Origin: JABDLO01 sp035327565
Lineage (GTDB): Bacteria; Bacteroidota; Bacteroidia; Chitinophagales; Saprospiraceae
Direction: 5' to 3'
Assembly: GCA_035327565.1 (NCBI GenBank)
Contig: DAOLDB010000014.1
Span: 13,601 to 77,600, forward strand
DNA length: 64,000 nucleotides
Part shown: one piece after another, positions 27,301-34,628 of the stretch
How the letters are laid out: each line of letters opens with the position of its first letter
Numbering within the stretch: the stretch's first letter is position 1
Notes under the pieces: generated by a model
Seen by the model: only the letters and a program-made list of their open reading frames with translations
What the model was told of the DNA's origin: nothing
The model's database searches: none
Translations under genes and position numbers: made by a program

Positions 27301-28926
27301 TACTACTTCTCCACACCGGTTATGATTCATAATAATTTAGTTAAGGGAGGAATATTAGGTTTGAAAACTTATGGTAATCATCATACCATTTGTGTACAAA
27401 ATAATAGTCCCGATATCCTCAACATAGAGTTGACTGGAAATTCAGGACAAAATACACGTTTTTTATTAGCGGATGCTAATGATAGGATCATTGATATATT
27501 TGAAGAAAGTGTAAAGGATTTTAATGTTTATGAGGGTGGTTTTTCCCGCTTATATGCCATTTCTTATTCTGATATTTCCGGATTGGATAAAGGAAATTTC
27601 CTGACTTCATTGCAAGGTTGTTTTGCATTGTCCAACCCGGTTACGATTGAAAAATTGGAAACCACTGGAGGAAACATAATGACTAATACCGGAGAAACGG
27701 CGGTTGACTTTTGTGTTGGTGATGGCCAACCCGATATCCTGTTGACTACCCTGGCGGGAAATAAAGGAAGCTTTTCCAAATGGATCTTTACGGATGAGGC
27801 CGGACTGATCCAGAACGTATTGGACTCCCCTCTCTTTAATTTCGATAATTCATCCCCAGGGGTATCCCGGATATACCATATTTCATATGAAGCCGGAATC
27901 ACCGGAATGTTGGCAGGAAATCACATCCAAAATATCAATGGTTGCTTCAGTTTGTCCAATAATATTACTGTAAATAAATATCAGGCGAGAGGTGGCAATT
28001 TATCCACAACTAACCAATTAACAGATATTCAGGTTTGTCTGACTCCTTCCAATCAACCCAATATTAATGTAATGCTTCAAAATGTCAGGGGTAAATTTTC
28101 AGGATGGCTCATCACCAATCCGGAAGGAAAAATATTGGAAACAGCCAAATCTCCACCTTTCAAAACCGGAGAGTTGGGTGCAGGAAATTTCCATATATAT
28201 CACATCCGCTATGAAACGCAAATTAACAATGCAACTATTGGCCATTTTATACATGAAATAATTGGTTGTTATGACTTATCAAATCCTATAAAACTTAATA
28301 TTTCGAAAGTCGATCCAGCTATTATATCATTGAATGATCAAACTACGGAAATTCAATTTTGTGTGGATGGCCAGCCAGGAGACCCTTTTGATATTATTGC
28401 ACAAGGAGGCAGAGGTGAATCCATAGCCTGGATCATCACGAATGAAACAGGAATTATTCTTGATATTCAGTCATCTTCTTTTTTTGATTTTAAAAATGAA
28501 AATCCCGGTGTAGTATTTATTTACTTGATTCACTATAATGGTCAACTTGATAATTTGAAAACACAAGTAAATATGTCGCAGCTCACTGGTTGTTTTTCTA
28601 TATCCAACCCGGTCAGAGTGAATAAAATAACAGGAGGTCAATGCAGCACAACCTCAATCTTAGATCAATCAGATGATGAAAAATTGAGTTTATATCCCAA
28701 TCCCGCCAGTCAAAAAATATATTTTAATGTACCGGACAGGTTAAAAGGAATGACTGCTCATGTTGTCATATTTGATGGTTCCGGTAAACGATGGATGCAA
28801 TGGGATAGAAACAATCAAATTTTTACAGAAGGTATAGAAATTCAGGAATTACCTGAGGGCATCTTTTATCTGCAACTGTCTACTGTCGACATGCGTAAAA
28901 CTTTTAAATTTATTAAAATTCAATAG
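24340..28926 (+). CDS. Giant secreted protein: 13 tandem repeats plus type IX secretion sorting domain
   Basis: A 1528-residue exported protein. A signal-type hydrophobic segment (about residues 8-29) is followed from residue 37 by 13 diverged repeats averaging about 108 residues. Each repeat has a first Cys in a CxGdGxPD-like loop, W/F-(L/I)-I-T-(D/N) strands, an (F/I)YH(I/V)xY strand and ends in GC(F/Y)xLSN, so each probably has one disulfide. The C-terminal 75 residues (SLYPNPAS, then LPEGIFYLQLS and FKFIKIQ) are a type A sorting domain of the type IX secretion system, implying cell-surface anchoring or release. The fold of the repeats is unknown to me; similar repeat series occur in Saprospiria proteins. 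Adhesion is a reasonable guess. The start is GTG at 24340; no in-frame ATG precedes the signal. Confidence 0.85.
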   Translation: MIRHNIIISIPLGFLMSVCMTFFINIACHSQNCNVKGGNISSTSNKEICAGDGLPDIFNISLTGHQGSRSVWLIVNLQDIIVSRLPGPPFNFESSGPGNFRIYHVAHDGSLQNSSPGSPLQELTGCYSLSNSIPFKVERVDGGLLYDQTNKNRKDLCADGLPYNIELKVFDKNGQNGRFIVVDESDQILQISSHHVLAIPTHNPGSFRIYYIGYNSLSGLFLGSSLQQLSGCFSLSNPYFIDIIGQDKGAGVLSTSSSSTFCSGIQHEFNMSLNVSGAIGSHHLFIITSHDGNILEIQYQEQFTINIPDITPLHIYHISYLEGIKNLKTGSNIHDLEGCFHLSNRLVLTQNFVNGGKITFSNGDTIKSICQGEQNLMLPIKREGNKGNTSRYFVLDDQDKISIVFASNVQNIDTRFFDPGAYKIYNISYNGQISNLGVGRTLDQLSGCFALSNPIALYKNEGHPAGGQISATQNTIVCANSSGNSFIDFQLTGAGPYHSAWLITNTEGKISDISYSLPLDFSGASTGECLIYHINFHSGIQNLETGKKLSELIGCYDLSNSITIFKNAVFGGNIRFDFNKTELLYCTFGAGPHLPNVWLQNHYGDERKWIYTDNRGIILNIRDSFDIDVRSIPFSENHIYHISYTGTLQGLGTGSNISHLNGCFSLSNKLVLLKSNLPTEASTISSNHTRFLCKGNESLDIVNFEIAGGQGDLSSWIITDEEGMIIRIQSTPQVNFETLEGHYFIVRNIKYYSNILGLETGNTISGIQGCYSLSNAIFFERDFITNAQISFVNSSQSEVLLCLNGNPVFPLQFNVQNHSGDSTMLLVTNPQGIILDFITDNTYQFLNRDETELEVKAITFSNNFDAPVIGDQISHYQGCYNISNTLSIYKELLFSGLATTIDGVTEVDICSGNGLPDVYSFVVDQAIGSDGTWVLTDADENIIRLQTDHVFDFEGLTIPKAHLRYMMYKNDVDGLFLGNWLGRLRGCYYFSTPVMIHNNLVKGGILGLKTYGNHHTICVQNNSPDILNIELTGNSGQNTRFLLADANDRIIDIFEESVKDFNVYEGGFSRLYAISYSDISGLDKGNFLTSLQGCFALSNPVTIEKLETTGGNIMTNTGETAVDFCVGDGQPDILLTTLAGNKGSFSKWIFTDEAGLIQNVLDSPLFNFDNSSPGVSRIYHISYEAGITGMLAGNHIQNINGCFSLSNNITVNKYQARGGNLSTTNQLTDIQVCLTPSNQPNINVMLQNVRGKFSGWLITNPEGKILETAKSPPFKTGELGAGNFHIYHIRYETQINNATIGHFIHEIIGCYDLSNPIKLNISKVDPAIISLNDQTTEIQFCVDGQPGDPFDIIAQGGRGESIAWIITNETGIILDIQSSSFFDFKNENPGVVFIYLIHYNGQLDNLKTQVNMSQLTGCFSISNPVRVNKITGGQCSTTSILDQSDDEKLSLYPNPASQKIYFNVPDRLKGMTAHVVIFDGSGKRWMQWDRNNQIFTEGIEIQELPEGIFYLQLSTVDMRKTFKFIKIQ
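24448..28632 (+). repeat. Thirteen ~324-bp coding repeats
   Basis: The GC(F/Y)-x-L-S-N motif recurs 13 times, the first encoded near 24711 and the last near 28589, giving an average period of about 323 bp (108 codons). The copies are well diverged at DNA level, arguing for an old duplication series kept by selection rather than recent slippage. Confidence 0.85.
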
Positions 28927-28960
28927 AACCCTATTGATATTAAAGTAAATGAGGCCTGGC

Positions 28961-29662
28961 TTATTTCAATATTTTTTCCAAAACAACTTCAGCAATTCTA
29001 TCTACCCACAAAGTGTACTGTTTTGCCGAGGGATGAAGGAGGTCACTGACAAGGTATGAAGAGTCATTTTTAACCTCACGCGAAATTCCTGTTACATTGA
29101 CATAATGAGCTCCGGCTTCCAATGCCATAGTCCGGCCAATTTCGTTGTATTGATCAATTTCAAGTCCTATTTGATCGGGATTTTTACTCACTGCAAAAGG
29201 AGTTACACCATAGTCAGGTATTGAAACAATGACCACATTCCCGGGAATATTTCCCGCTCTTTCAATAGCTATTTTCAATAATTCAGCGAATTCTTTCCTG
29301 TATAGATCCATAGGTTTTTTTTGATATTGATTGTTAACCCCAATCAAAAGGGTCACAAATCCATATTTATCTTCTTTTTTCGAAAAATCACGTACAGCAT
29401 TCAACAACTGTGTAGTAGTCCACCCCGTAGTGGCAACAATAGCAGGATCTGCTATATCAAAGTTATGTCTTCTTAATACACGGGTTAACTGAAATGGAAA
29501 ATTCTCATGACTTTCCACCCCCTCCCCTATGGTATAGCTATCACCTAAGGCTAAATATTTTAGTGCCCCCGGTCCGTTAGCAGTAAATTTCATAGGATCA
29601 TCGCAATTATGACTTATACTAAAAAGATAAATACTAAAGATTTTTAAAAACTTAAAAACCAC
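28961..29662 (-). CDS. SGNH/GDSL-family hydrolase
   Basis: Predicted esterase or lipase-like hydrolase. Block I is YLALGDSYTIGEG with the nucleophilic serine, an Asn block is LLIGVNNQYQ, and the C-terminal LLHPSAKQY supplies the catalytic His (and Asp in SDLLHP). 233 residues from the first ATG; the N-terminal 20 residues are hydrophobic (FLKIFSIYLFSIS) and could be a signal with Cys19, but a start at Met24 (29593) would give a cytoplasmic enzyme, so localisation is open. Substrate cannot be told. It converges on the repeat protein gene and sits 39 bp downstream of the stress island's first universal stress protein gene on the same strand. Confidence 0.85.
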   Translation of the reverse strand: MVFKFLKIFSIYLFSISHNCDDPMKFTANGPGALKYLALGDSYTIGEGVESHENFPFQLTRVLRRHNFDIADPAIVATTGWTTTQLLNAVRDFSKKEDKYGFVTLLIGVNNQYQKKPMDLYRKEFAELLKIAIERAGNIPGNVVIVSIPDYGVTPFAVSKNPDQIGLEIDQYNEIGRTMALEAGAHYVNVTGISREVKNDSSYLVSDLLHPSAKQYTLWVDRIAEVVLEKILK

Positions 29663-29701
29663 AGACTAAAAATTTTTAATTAAAGTGTTAAAAACAAAGG
29701 C

Positions 29702-30805
29702 TTAAAGCTTAGAGTAATCTTCAGGAATAACGAGTAAAGGAATGTTTAGTTTAAATTTTAATTTCTTTTTAATCCTGGCTTTCAATAAAGATTCAAGTAT
29801 TGATCTTTTTCTTTTCGACAATACAACAAGGTTGGCTTTCATTTGATTAGCATAGTTTTCAATAGCATCAGAAACATCATTGCCATGAATGGACTCAAAT
29901 TGAAGTTGAGACTTTGGATAGTGATTGGTAATAGCATTGATAAATTCATGTTTCAATACCCAATCCTCCCCATTTTCTGAAACATGCAGAAAGTAAATGT
30001 GACTATTAAAAATTTTTGCAAAACGAGTTAAAAATAAAGCGACTGGAATATCCAGTTGTGGATCAGAAGTTGCAAAAACGATTCTCGAAAAATGCTGGTA
30101 GGTGACATCATTGGGAATCAGAAAAACAGGTGTAATTCCTTTTTCCATGATTTCTATGGATACACTGCCAAAGACAGATTTAAATGACTGTCCTTCTCCC
30201 GTGGAACCCATGACGACCCAATCGACGTTTTCTCTGGCTCCTATTTGGATGATAGACGGTGCAGGAAAACCCGATTCAAATATTCCATCAACCAAACTGG
30301 TTTCCATCACTTCTCCAATCCAGTCTTTATTCATTGTAATAACCGTATCCTGAAGGAGTTGCCTTTTATTTAGTCTGTCCTTTTCATCAATAATAACATG
30401 ACCATTGATATCAGGGCTAATAGGATAATAAATATGAGTAATCAACACCACCGCTCCAAGTGCATCGGATAATTTATGTGCAAATCCACATGCATTGGAT
30501 GAAACATGAGAAAAATCGGTAGGGACCAAAATTTTGGGCATAGTACCGTAATCCCCGGATTTTAACAACTTCTGGATTAAATTTCTCAATGAAGCATTAT
30601 ATTGTCCGCCTTTCCGGATCTCTATCAACTCTTCTCCATTTATGATTACCGCAGGAACCGATGTAATATTCTTTGCTATAATTTCGGCCACATTATGAAT
30701 TTCTTTTAAATTATATGCAATTGAAGCTTTGTTCAGATATTCTTCAATCATATGTCTGATCATTTGTGTTCCTGCAGTACCAGTACCATAAATGGAAATT
30801 TCCAT
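29702..30805 (-). CDS. Tandem universal stress protein with N-terminal cysteine-free thioredoxin-like domain
   Basis: A 367-residue three-domain protein. Residues 1-80 look like the small thioredoxin-like (thioredoxin_3) fold: EISIYGTGTAGTQM aligns with the usual YGTGCxxC active site, but both cysteines are replaced by Thr (positions 10 and 13), while the cis-proline loop is kept (ITSVPAVIINGEEL, Pro51). Residues 89-232 form a first Usp domain with an intact ATP-type motif, G200-x2-G203-x9-G213-S. Residues 236-365 form a second Usp domain lacking that motif. So one nucleotide-binding site and one probably structural copy are expected. Follows a CBS gene by 38 bp on the same strand, likely one operon. 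The fusion suggests a partner-binding rather than redox role for the first domain. Confidence 0.88.
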   Translation of the reverse strand: MEISIYGTGTAGTQMIRHMIEEYLNKASIAYNLKEIHNVAEIIAKNITSVPAVIINGEELIEIRKGGQYNASLRNLIQKLLKSGDYGTMPKILVPTDFSHVSSNACGFAHKLSDALGAVVLITHIYYPISPDINGHVIIDEKDRLNKRQLLQDTVITMNKDWIGEVMETSLVDGIFESGFPAPSIIQIGARENVDWVVMGSTGEGQSFKSVFGSVSIEIMEKGITPVFLIPNDVTYQHFSRIVFATSDPQLDIPVALFLTRFAKIFNSHIYFLHVSENGEDWVLKHEFINAITNHYPKSQLQFESIHGNDVSDAIENYANQMKANLVVLSKRKRSILESLLKARIKKKLKFKLNIPLLVIPEDYSKL

Positions 30806-30843
30806 AAATGTTAAGAATTCATTTTCAAGTAATGTGTACCCAT

Positions 30844-31290
30844 TTATTTTAAATCATATTCAGCAATAGCATGTTTGTCTTTAACCAATTCCTTGATGAC
30901 ATCATGAGTGGTTACTATACCTACCAAACGCCTGGAATCTACAACGGGTATGGCATGAAAAATGTTTTTAAGAAAAATATCCAATGCAACAATGATTTTA
31001 TCTCTGGGATCCAAAGTGGCTAACTTTGTTGTCATAATATCCTTCACTGCATAATTGTGCAAACGGATTTCTTCCATTTTTTCTACCAATCTGGAAGGAT
31101 TAAACCCTCTTTTGAAAAACAAAAAATCAGATTGACTGATGATCCCAGCCAACTCCCCTTCCTGTACAACAGGAATATGGTGTATTTTGTATTTTGCAAA
31201 AATATTGTTTACAACACTTAATGGATCATTGGGAGATACTGTGATCAGATCTTTAGTCATAATATTAGAAACGGGTGCCAATAAATTCAT
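30844..31290 (-). CDS. CBS-pair protein (first of three)
   Basis: 148 residues made almost entirely of two CBS motifs, which as a pair form a Bateman module binding adenosine nucleotides. First motif: VSNIMTKDLITVSPNDPL to HHIPVVQEGELAGIISQSD; second: KDIMTTKLATLDPRDKI to HAIPVVDSRRLVGIVTTHD. There is no fused effector, so it likely acts as a free-standing energy-state sensor. It is transcribed ahead of the Trx-Usp fusion (38-bp gap). The start at 31290 lies 53 bp from the centre of an FNR-like box (31337-31350), and a second box follows toward the divergent kinase gene. Confidence 0.9.
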   Translation of the reverse strand: MNLLAPVSNIMTKDLITVSPNDPLSVVNNIFAKYKIHHIPVVQEGELAGIISQSDFLFFKRGFNPSRLVEKMEEIRLHNYAVKDIMTTKLATLDPRDKIIVALDIFLKNIFHAIPVVDSRRLVGIVTTHDVIKELVKDKHAIAEYDLK

Positions 31291-31336
31291 GACATTTAAT
31301 TTTTATGCAATATGGCTTAATCGATAATGATAAGAT

Positions 31337-31350
31337 ATGATTCAAATCAA
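31337..31350 (-). promoter_or_regulatory. FNR-like box 1 (ATGAT-TCAA-ATCAA), CBS promoter side
   Basis: Matches the FNR/FixK consensus TTGAT-N4-ATCAA at nine of ten fixed positions. Its centre (31343.5) is about 35.5 bp from the last base of a weak -7 candidate (CCATATTG on the minus strand, 31308-31315) of the CBS gene. The sequence ATGATTCAAATCA differs in only one base from the box at 40746. Confidence 0.6.
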
Positions 31351-31358
31351 TATTTACA

Positions 31359-31372
31359 ATGATATATATCAA
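31359..31372 (+). promoter_or_regulatory. FNR-like box 2 (ATGAT-ATAT-ATCAA), kinase promoter side
   Basis: Second box with nine of ten consensus positions, centred 22 bp (two helical turns) from box 1. It lies 34.5 bp upstream of the last base of CATATTTG (31393-31400), a one-mismatch -7 element for the histidine kinase gene, so it could serve that promoter and give autoregulation. Confidence 0.55.
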
Positions 31373-31474
31373 AAGGTAAAAATTAAATTTTACATATTTG
31401 TATAAATGGCGAAATGGACACTATTAATTTATATTTATTAGAAGGATGGCAAAAATTTTGTATTCAACTATAAA

Positions 31475-32743
31475 ATGAGTACTGAATATTTTAAGGACAT
31501 AAGCAATCGCTTAAATGCCATCATTGAAACTGCCGTTGATGGTATAATTACTATTGATGTTTCAGGTAAAATTGAAAATATTAATAATTCCGCTTTATTT
31601 CTGTTCGGGTATTCAAAAGATGAAGTGATGGGAAAAAACATCAGAATGCTGATGCCATTACCACACAGAGAAAAACACGATATGTATATCTCTAACTATT
31701 TATCATCACGTATACCCAAAATTATTGGAATAGGAAGAGAGGTTGAAGGGTTAAAAAAGAATGGTGGTGTTTTTCCGTTTTGGTTGAGTGTAAGTGAGGT
31801 TATTCTCAATGACAGAATAATTTTTACTGGCATTGTACATGATCTCACTGAAATTAAAGAAGCTGAAATCAAAGTACTGCAGCTGAATGCTGAGCTGGAA
31901 AAGAAAGTTAATGAAAGAACATACGAATTAGAAAATGTAATTAATAAATTACTGGAAACCAATAAAAAACTGGAAGACGAAATAGCTGAAAGGAAAAGTA
32001 TTGAAAATAAATTAAAAAATCAGGAAGAAGAACTGAGAAAAAGTCTGGAAAAAGAAAAGGAATTGGGCGCATTAAAGTCAAGATTTGTATCTATGGCTTC
32101 CCACGAATTCAGAACCCCCCTGGCTACTATACTTTCCTCAGCATCATTAATTTCAAGATACCCTTCTACTCATCAGCAAGATAACAGGGTAAAACACGTT
32201 GAAAGGATCAAAAAGGCTGTTAATAACTTAACCGGGATCCTTAATGATTTTCTCTCCCTCAGTAAACTGGAAGAAGGTGGGATGACACTCAATCTTGAAT
32301 CATTTTCTCTAAAGGAGGTATGTAATGAAGTTTTTTCTGAAGTGGAAAGCATTTTGAAAGAAAATCAAAATCTTATATACAATGAAACCGGAGACATCCA
32401 TTTTATAAAAAATGATAGGAGAATAATAAAAAACATCCTCTTCAACCTAATTACCAATGCCATTAAATATTCAGGAACCGGTAAAAACATTGAATGCAAT
32501 GTATCCTTTCTTCCATCCTTTCTGGAAATTGAAATTAAAGATTATGGCATAGGCATACCAATAGAAGAACAGAAATATCTATTTGATCGTTTTTTCCGTG
32601 CGAGCAATGCAATAAACATACAAGGCACCGGATTGGGTCTAAATATTGTGAAAAGATATCTGGAAATGATAAAAGGTGAAATTCATTTTCAGAGCTTACC
32701 ACAGAAGGGTAGTTCTTTTGTCATTCGTATGTCAAATTCTTAG
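31475..32743 (+). CDS. FixL-like PAS sensor histidine kinase, possible haem-based oxygen sensor
   Basis: 422 residues, no membrane segment. PAS domain at about 5-125, coiled coil at 128-198, HisKA with phospho-acceptor His210 (SMASHEFRTPL), N box (NILFNLITNAIKYSG), G1 (DYGIGIP) and G2 (GTGLGLNIV). The PAS domain closely follows FixL: LFGYSKDEVMGKNIRMLMP, then HREKHDMYISNY, then IIGIGREV. In Bradyrhizobium FixL the haem-ligating His200 is in RHDSYI and Arg220 in GIGR; the equivalents here, His68 and Arg88, are both conserved, whereas the positions of Arg206 and His214 are Asn74 and Lys82. Haem and oxygen binding is therefore plausible but not shown. The next gene, 137 bp on, encodes a receiver-CRP fusion and is the obvious partner. 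FNR-like boxes lie upstream. Confidence 0.88.
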   Translation: MSTEYFKDISNRLNAIIETAVDGIITIDVSGKIENINNSALFLFGYSKDEVMGKNIRMLMPLPHREKHDMYISNYLSSRIPKIIGIGREVEGLKKNGGVFPFWLSVSEVILNDRIIFTGIVHDLTEIKEAEIKVLQLNAELEKKVNERTYELENVINKLLETNKKLEDEIAERKSIENKLKNQEEELRKSLEKEKELGALKSRFVSMASHEFRTPLATILSSASLISRYPSTHQQDNRVKHVERIKKAVNNLTGILNDFLSLSKLEEGGMTLNLESFSLKEVCNEVFSEVESILKENQNLIYNETGDIHFIKNDRRIIKNILFNLITNAIKYSGTGKNIECNVSFLPSFLEIEIKDYGIGIPIEEQKYLFDRFFRASNAINIQGTGLGLNIVKRYLEMIKGEIHFQSLPQKGSSFVIRMSNS

Positions 32744-32798
32744 TGAAACTCTTCACTTTTTGAAAAATGTTAATAGTACTAAGTATATAATGAATAAC

Positions 32799-32806
32799 TA
32801 TATTTG
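32799..32806 (+). promoter_or_regulatory. -7 element TATATTTG before the receiver-CRP gene
   Basis: Full match to TAnnTTTG, 75 bp before the ATG, inside the 137-bp gap after the kinase gene. A TTTG at the expected -33 spacing is lacking and no FNR-like box is found here, suggesting separate, perhaps constitutive, expression of the regulator. Confidence 0.45.
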
Positions 32807-32880
32807 CTTACTTTGACAACAATACCCATTAAGTCAAAAGACAAACAATAATAAATTGTACAACTTCTTTATTAAACTCC

Positions 32881-33927
32881 ATGGGTAAAAAGATTTTAAT
32901 TATTGAAGATAATCAGGAAGTAAAAGAGAATCTGATTGAATTACTTACCTTGTCCTCTTACGAAGTTATCGGTGCAGACAATGGTAAAGAAGGATTGCAA
33001 TTGGCAATCAGTGAAAAGCCCGATCTAATCCTTTGTGATGTCATGATGCCTGAACTGGACGGCTATGGAGTAATCAAAGTGCTGAACACCAATCCTACCA
33101 CTTCGGATATACCCGTTATCTTTCTTACCGCAAAGTCCGAAAAAAGTGATTTGAGGAAAGGTATGGGTATGGGGGCAGCTGATTACATCACTAAACCTTT
33201 TGATGACCTGGAACTATTAGACGCTATTGAAATCAGATTATCAAAAAGTGAAAAAATCCGTTTAGCCTTTGACAGAACCGATGATGGCTTTCAAAAATTT
33301 ATTAATGAAGCCAAAGCCCTGGAAGAATTCACAAAACTATCTGAAAAATCAGAATATAGAAAGTATCGCAAAAAGGATATTATTTATGAAGCAGGACAAT
33401 ATCCAAAATGGATTTATTTCGTAACACAAGGGAAAATCAAACAATCCTATACCAATGAATTTGGAAAAGAACTAATAACCAATATTTACTCCGATGGTGA
33501 TTTTTTCGGTTATATATCCCTGCTAAAAAATGAAAAATATTCTCATTCCACTATTACTCTCGAAGACAGTACGCTTCGCCTGATCGCTGCTGAAGATTTT
33601 AATTTATTATTATATAACAACAGAAATTTTTCATCTCAATTTATTAAAATACTTGCTAATAAATACGATGATTCTGAAAAACAACTTCTTGAATTGGCAT
33701 ACAGCTCTGTAAGAAAGAAGGTAGCCAATGCCTTGCTTTTGTTATGTCAGAAAGAAAAAAGCAATTCTTTTTCCATCCTTCGTGAAGATCTGGCTGGAAT
33801 AGCAGGTACAGCAAAAGAAACTGTGATTCGTACAGTTTCTGATTTTAAAGCAGAGGGCATACTTGATATTGTTGATAATCAAATTATGATTGTTGATAAA
33901 AAAGCATTGGAAAGAATGCCTCAATAA
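32881..33927 (+). CDS. Receiver domain fused to CRP/FNR-family DNA-binding protein
   Basis: 348 residues: receiver domain 1-120 with Asp10, phospho-acceptor Asp53 (LCDVMMPELDG), Thr83 and Lys105; cNMP-binding-like beta roll about 155-245; dimer helix 248-275; winged helix 278-345. The recognition helix GTAKETVIRTVSDF carries Glu313 and Arg317, the spacing of the FNR E-x-x-S-R motif, but with Ile316 where FNR has Ser. The phosphate-binding cassette lacks the Arg-Ser that holds cAMP in CRP, and there is no FNR-type cysteine cluster (only Cys52 and Cys289), so signal input is probably phosphorylation alone. It combines in one polypeptide what FixJ and FixK do separately. Likely target: the ATGAT-N4-ATCA boxes in this island. 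Confidence 0.9.
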   Translation: MGKKILIIEDNQEVKENLIELLTLSSYEVIGADNGKEGLQLAISEKPDLILCDVMMPELDGYGVIKVLNTNPTTSDIPVIFLTAKSEKSDLRKGMGMGAADYITKPFDDLELLDAIEIRLSKSEKIRLAFDRTDDGFQKFINEAKALEEFTKLSEKSEYRKYRKKDIIYEAGQYPKWIYFVTQGKIKQSYTNEFGKELITNIYSDGDFFGYISLLKNEKYSHSTITLEDSTLRLIAAEDFNLLLYNNRNFSSQFIKILANKYDDSEKQLLELAYSSVRKKVANALLLLCQKEKSNSFSILREDLAGIAGTAKETVIRTVSDFKAEGILDIVDNQIMIVDKKALERMPQ

Positions 33928-33936
33928 TGAGCCATT

Positions 33937-34308
33937 TTATTCTAAAGCATCTGAGGAACGCTTCCCTTTTCCTTCCTGCTTTTCAAGACTCCAGTCATCG
34001 GTTTTAGTGGTTTGCAACCATAATTTCCCTGACAACCTGAACACCTGAACATTCAAACCCATATTTGCTTTGCATCCTTGTTCGAAATCACGAACTTTCA
34101 TTTCTGGATCAAATGAAAAGTGCCCGGATTGAACATTTGGATTTATTTCACTGAGCAATACATCATCACTTATTTGATGATCTTGAGCTGAAGCTTCTCC
34201 GACCGCATGAGATTCATCATACACCTCAATTTTTAAATGAGGAAAATAGCTTGAAAACTGTGTTTTTAATAGCGCAACCGTTGTCTTTTGATCAATACTG
34301 AAATTCAT
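33937..34308 (-). CDS. Conserved Bacteroidota hypothetical protein, 123 residues
   Basis: Small, soluble, acidic protein of unknown function. The C-terminal half GLNVQVFRLSGKLWLQTTKTDDW followed by SLEKQEGKG is a pattern I recall from many short Bacteroidota hypothetical proteins, often found near stress genes; I cannot name a domain. The N-terminal half (VALLKTQFSSYFPHLKIEVYD) suggests a beta-alpha-beta element. It is convergent with the receiver-CRP gene (9-bp gap) and its own upstream region (34309 onward) shows no FNR-like box. Confidence 0.7.
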   Translation of the reverse strand: MNFSIDQKTTVALLKTQFSSYFPHLKIEVYDESHAVGEASAQDHQISDDVLLSEINPNVQSGHFSFDPEMKVRDFEQGCKANMGLNVQVFRLSGKLWLQTTKTDDWSLEKQEGKGKRSSDALE

Positions 34309-34628
34309 ACTTTACTTTTATTTTCATTCAACCATTCAAGATACACCATACACTTCACATCCTCATGGACATGTTTAATCATTTACAAAATAATAAAAAA
34401 ACAACAAAAGATTTAATGATATGAAGCGAACTTAAAGGTGACCTTAATCAGTTAATCTATTTTTAGAAAACTTACACTGAAATTACCCTGGGTTTCTAAA
34501 GAAAGATGTCACAAAAAATCATTGGAATGCTGAGGAAAAATATATTCCACTCATCAGTTAATGATCAATTATAAATCACTTTTAATAAAGAATTACTATA
34601 TCGTTATTTTTTCAAATCAAACAAAAAA
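34309..34628. other. Divergent region between the small conserved gene and the patatin gene
   Basis: 320 bp, AT-rich. TGATCAATTATAAATCA near 34560 resembles an FNR-like site but has the wrong spacing. No TAnnTTTG element and no hairpin with a T-tract were found. Confidence 0.35.

Noticed and set aside
34555..34585. TGATCAATTATAAATCA upstream of the patatin gene as an FNR-like box
   Set aside because: Half-sites are not separated by four bases and no matching promoter element is found.
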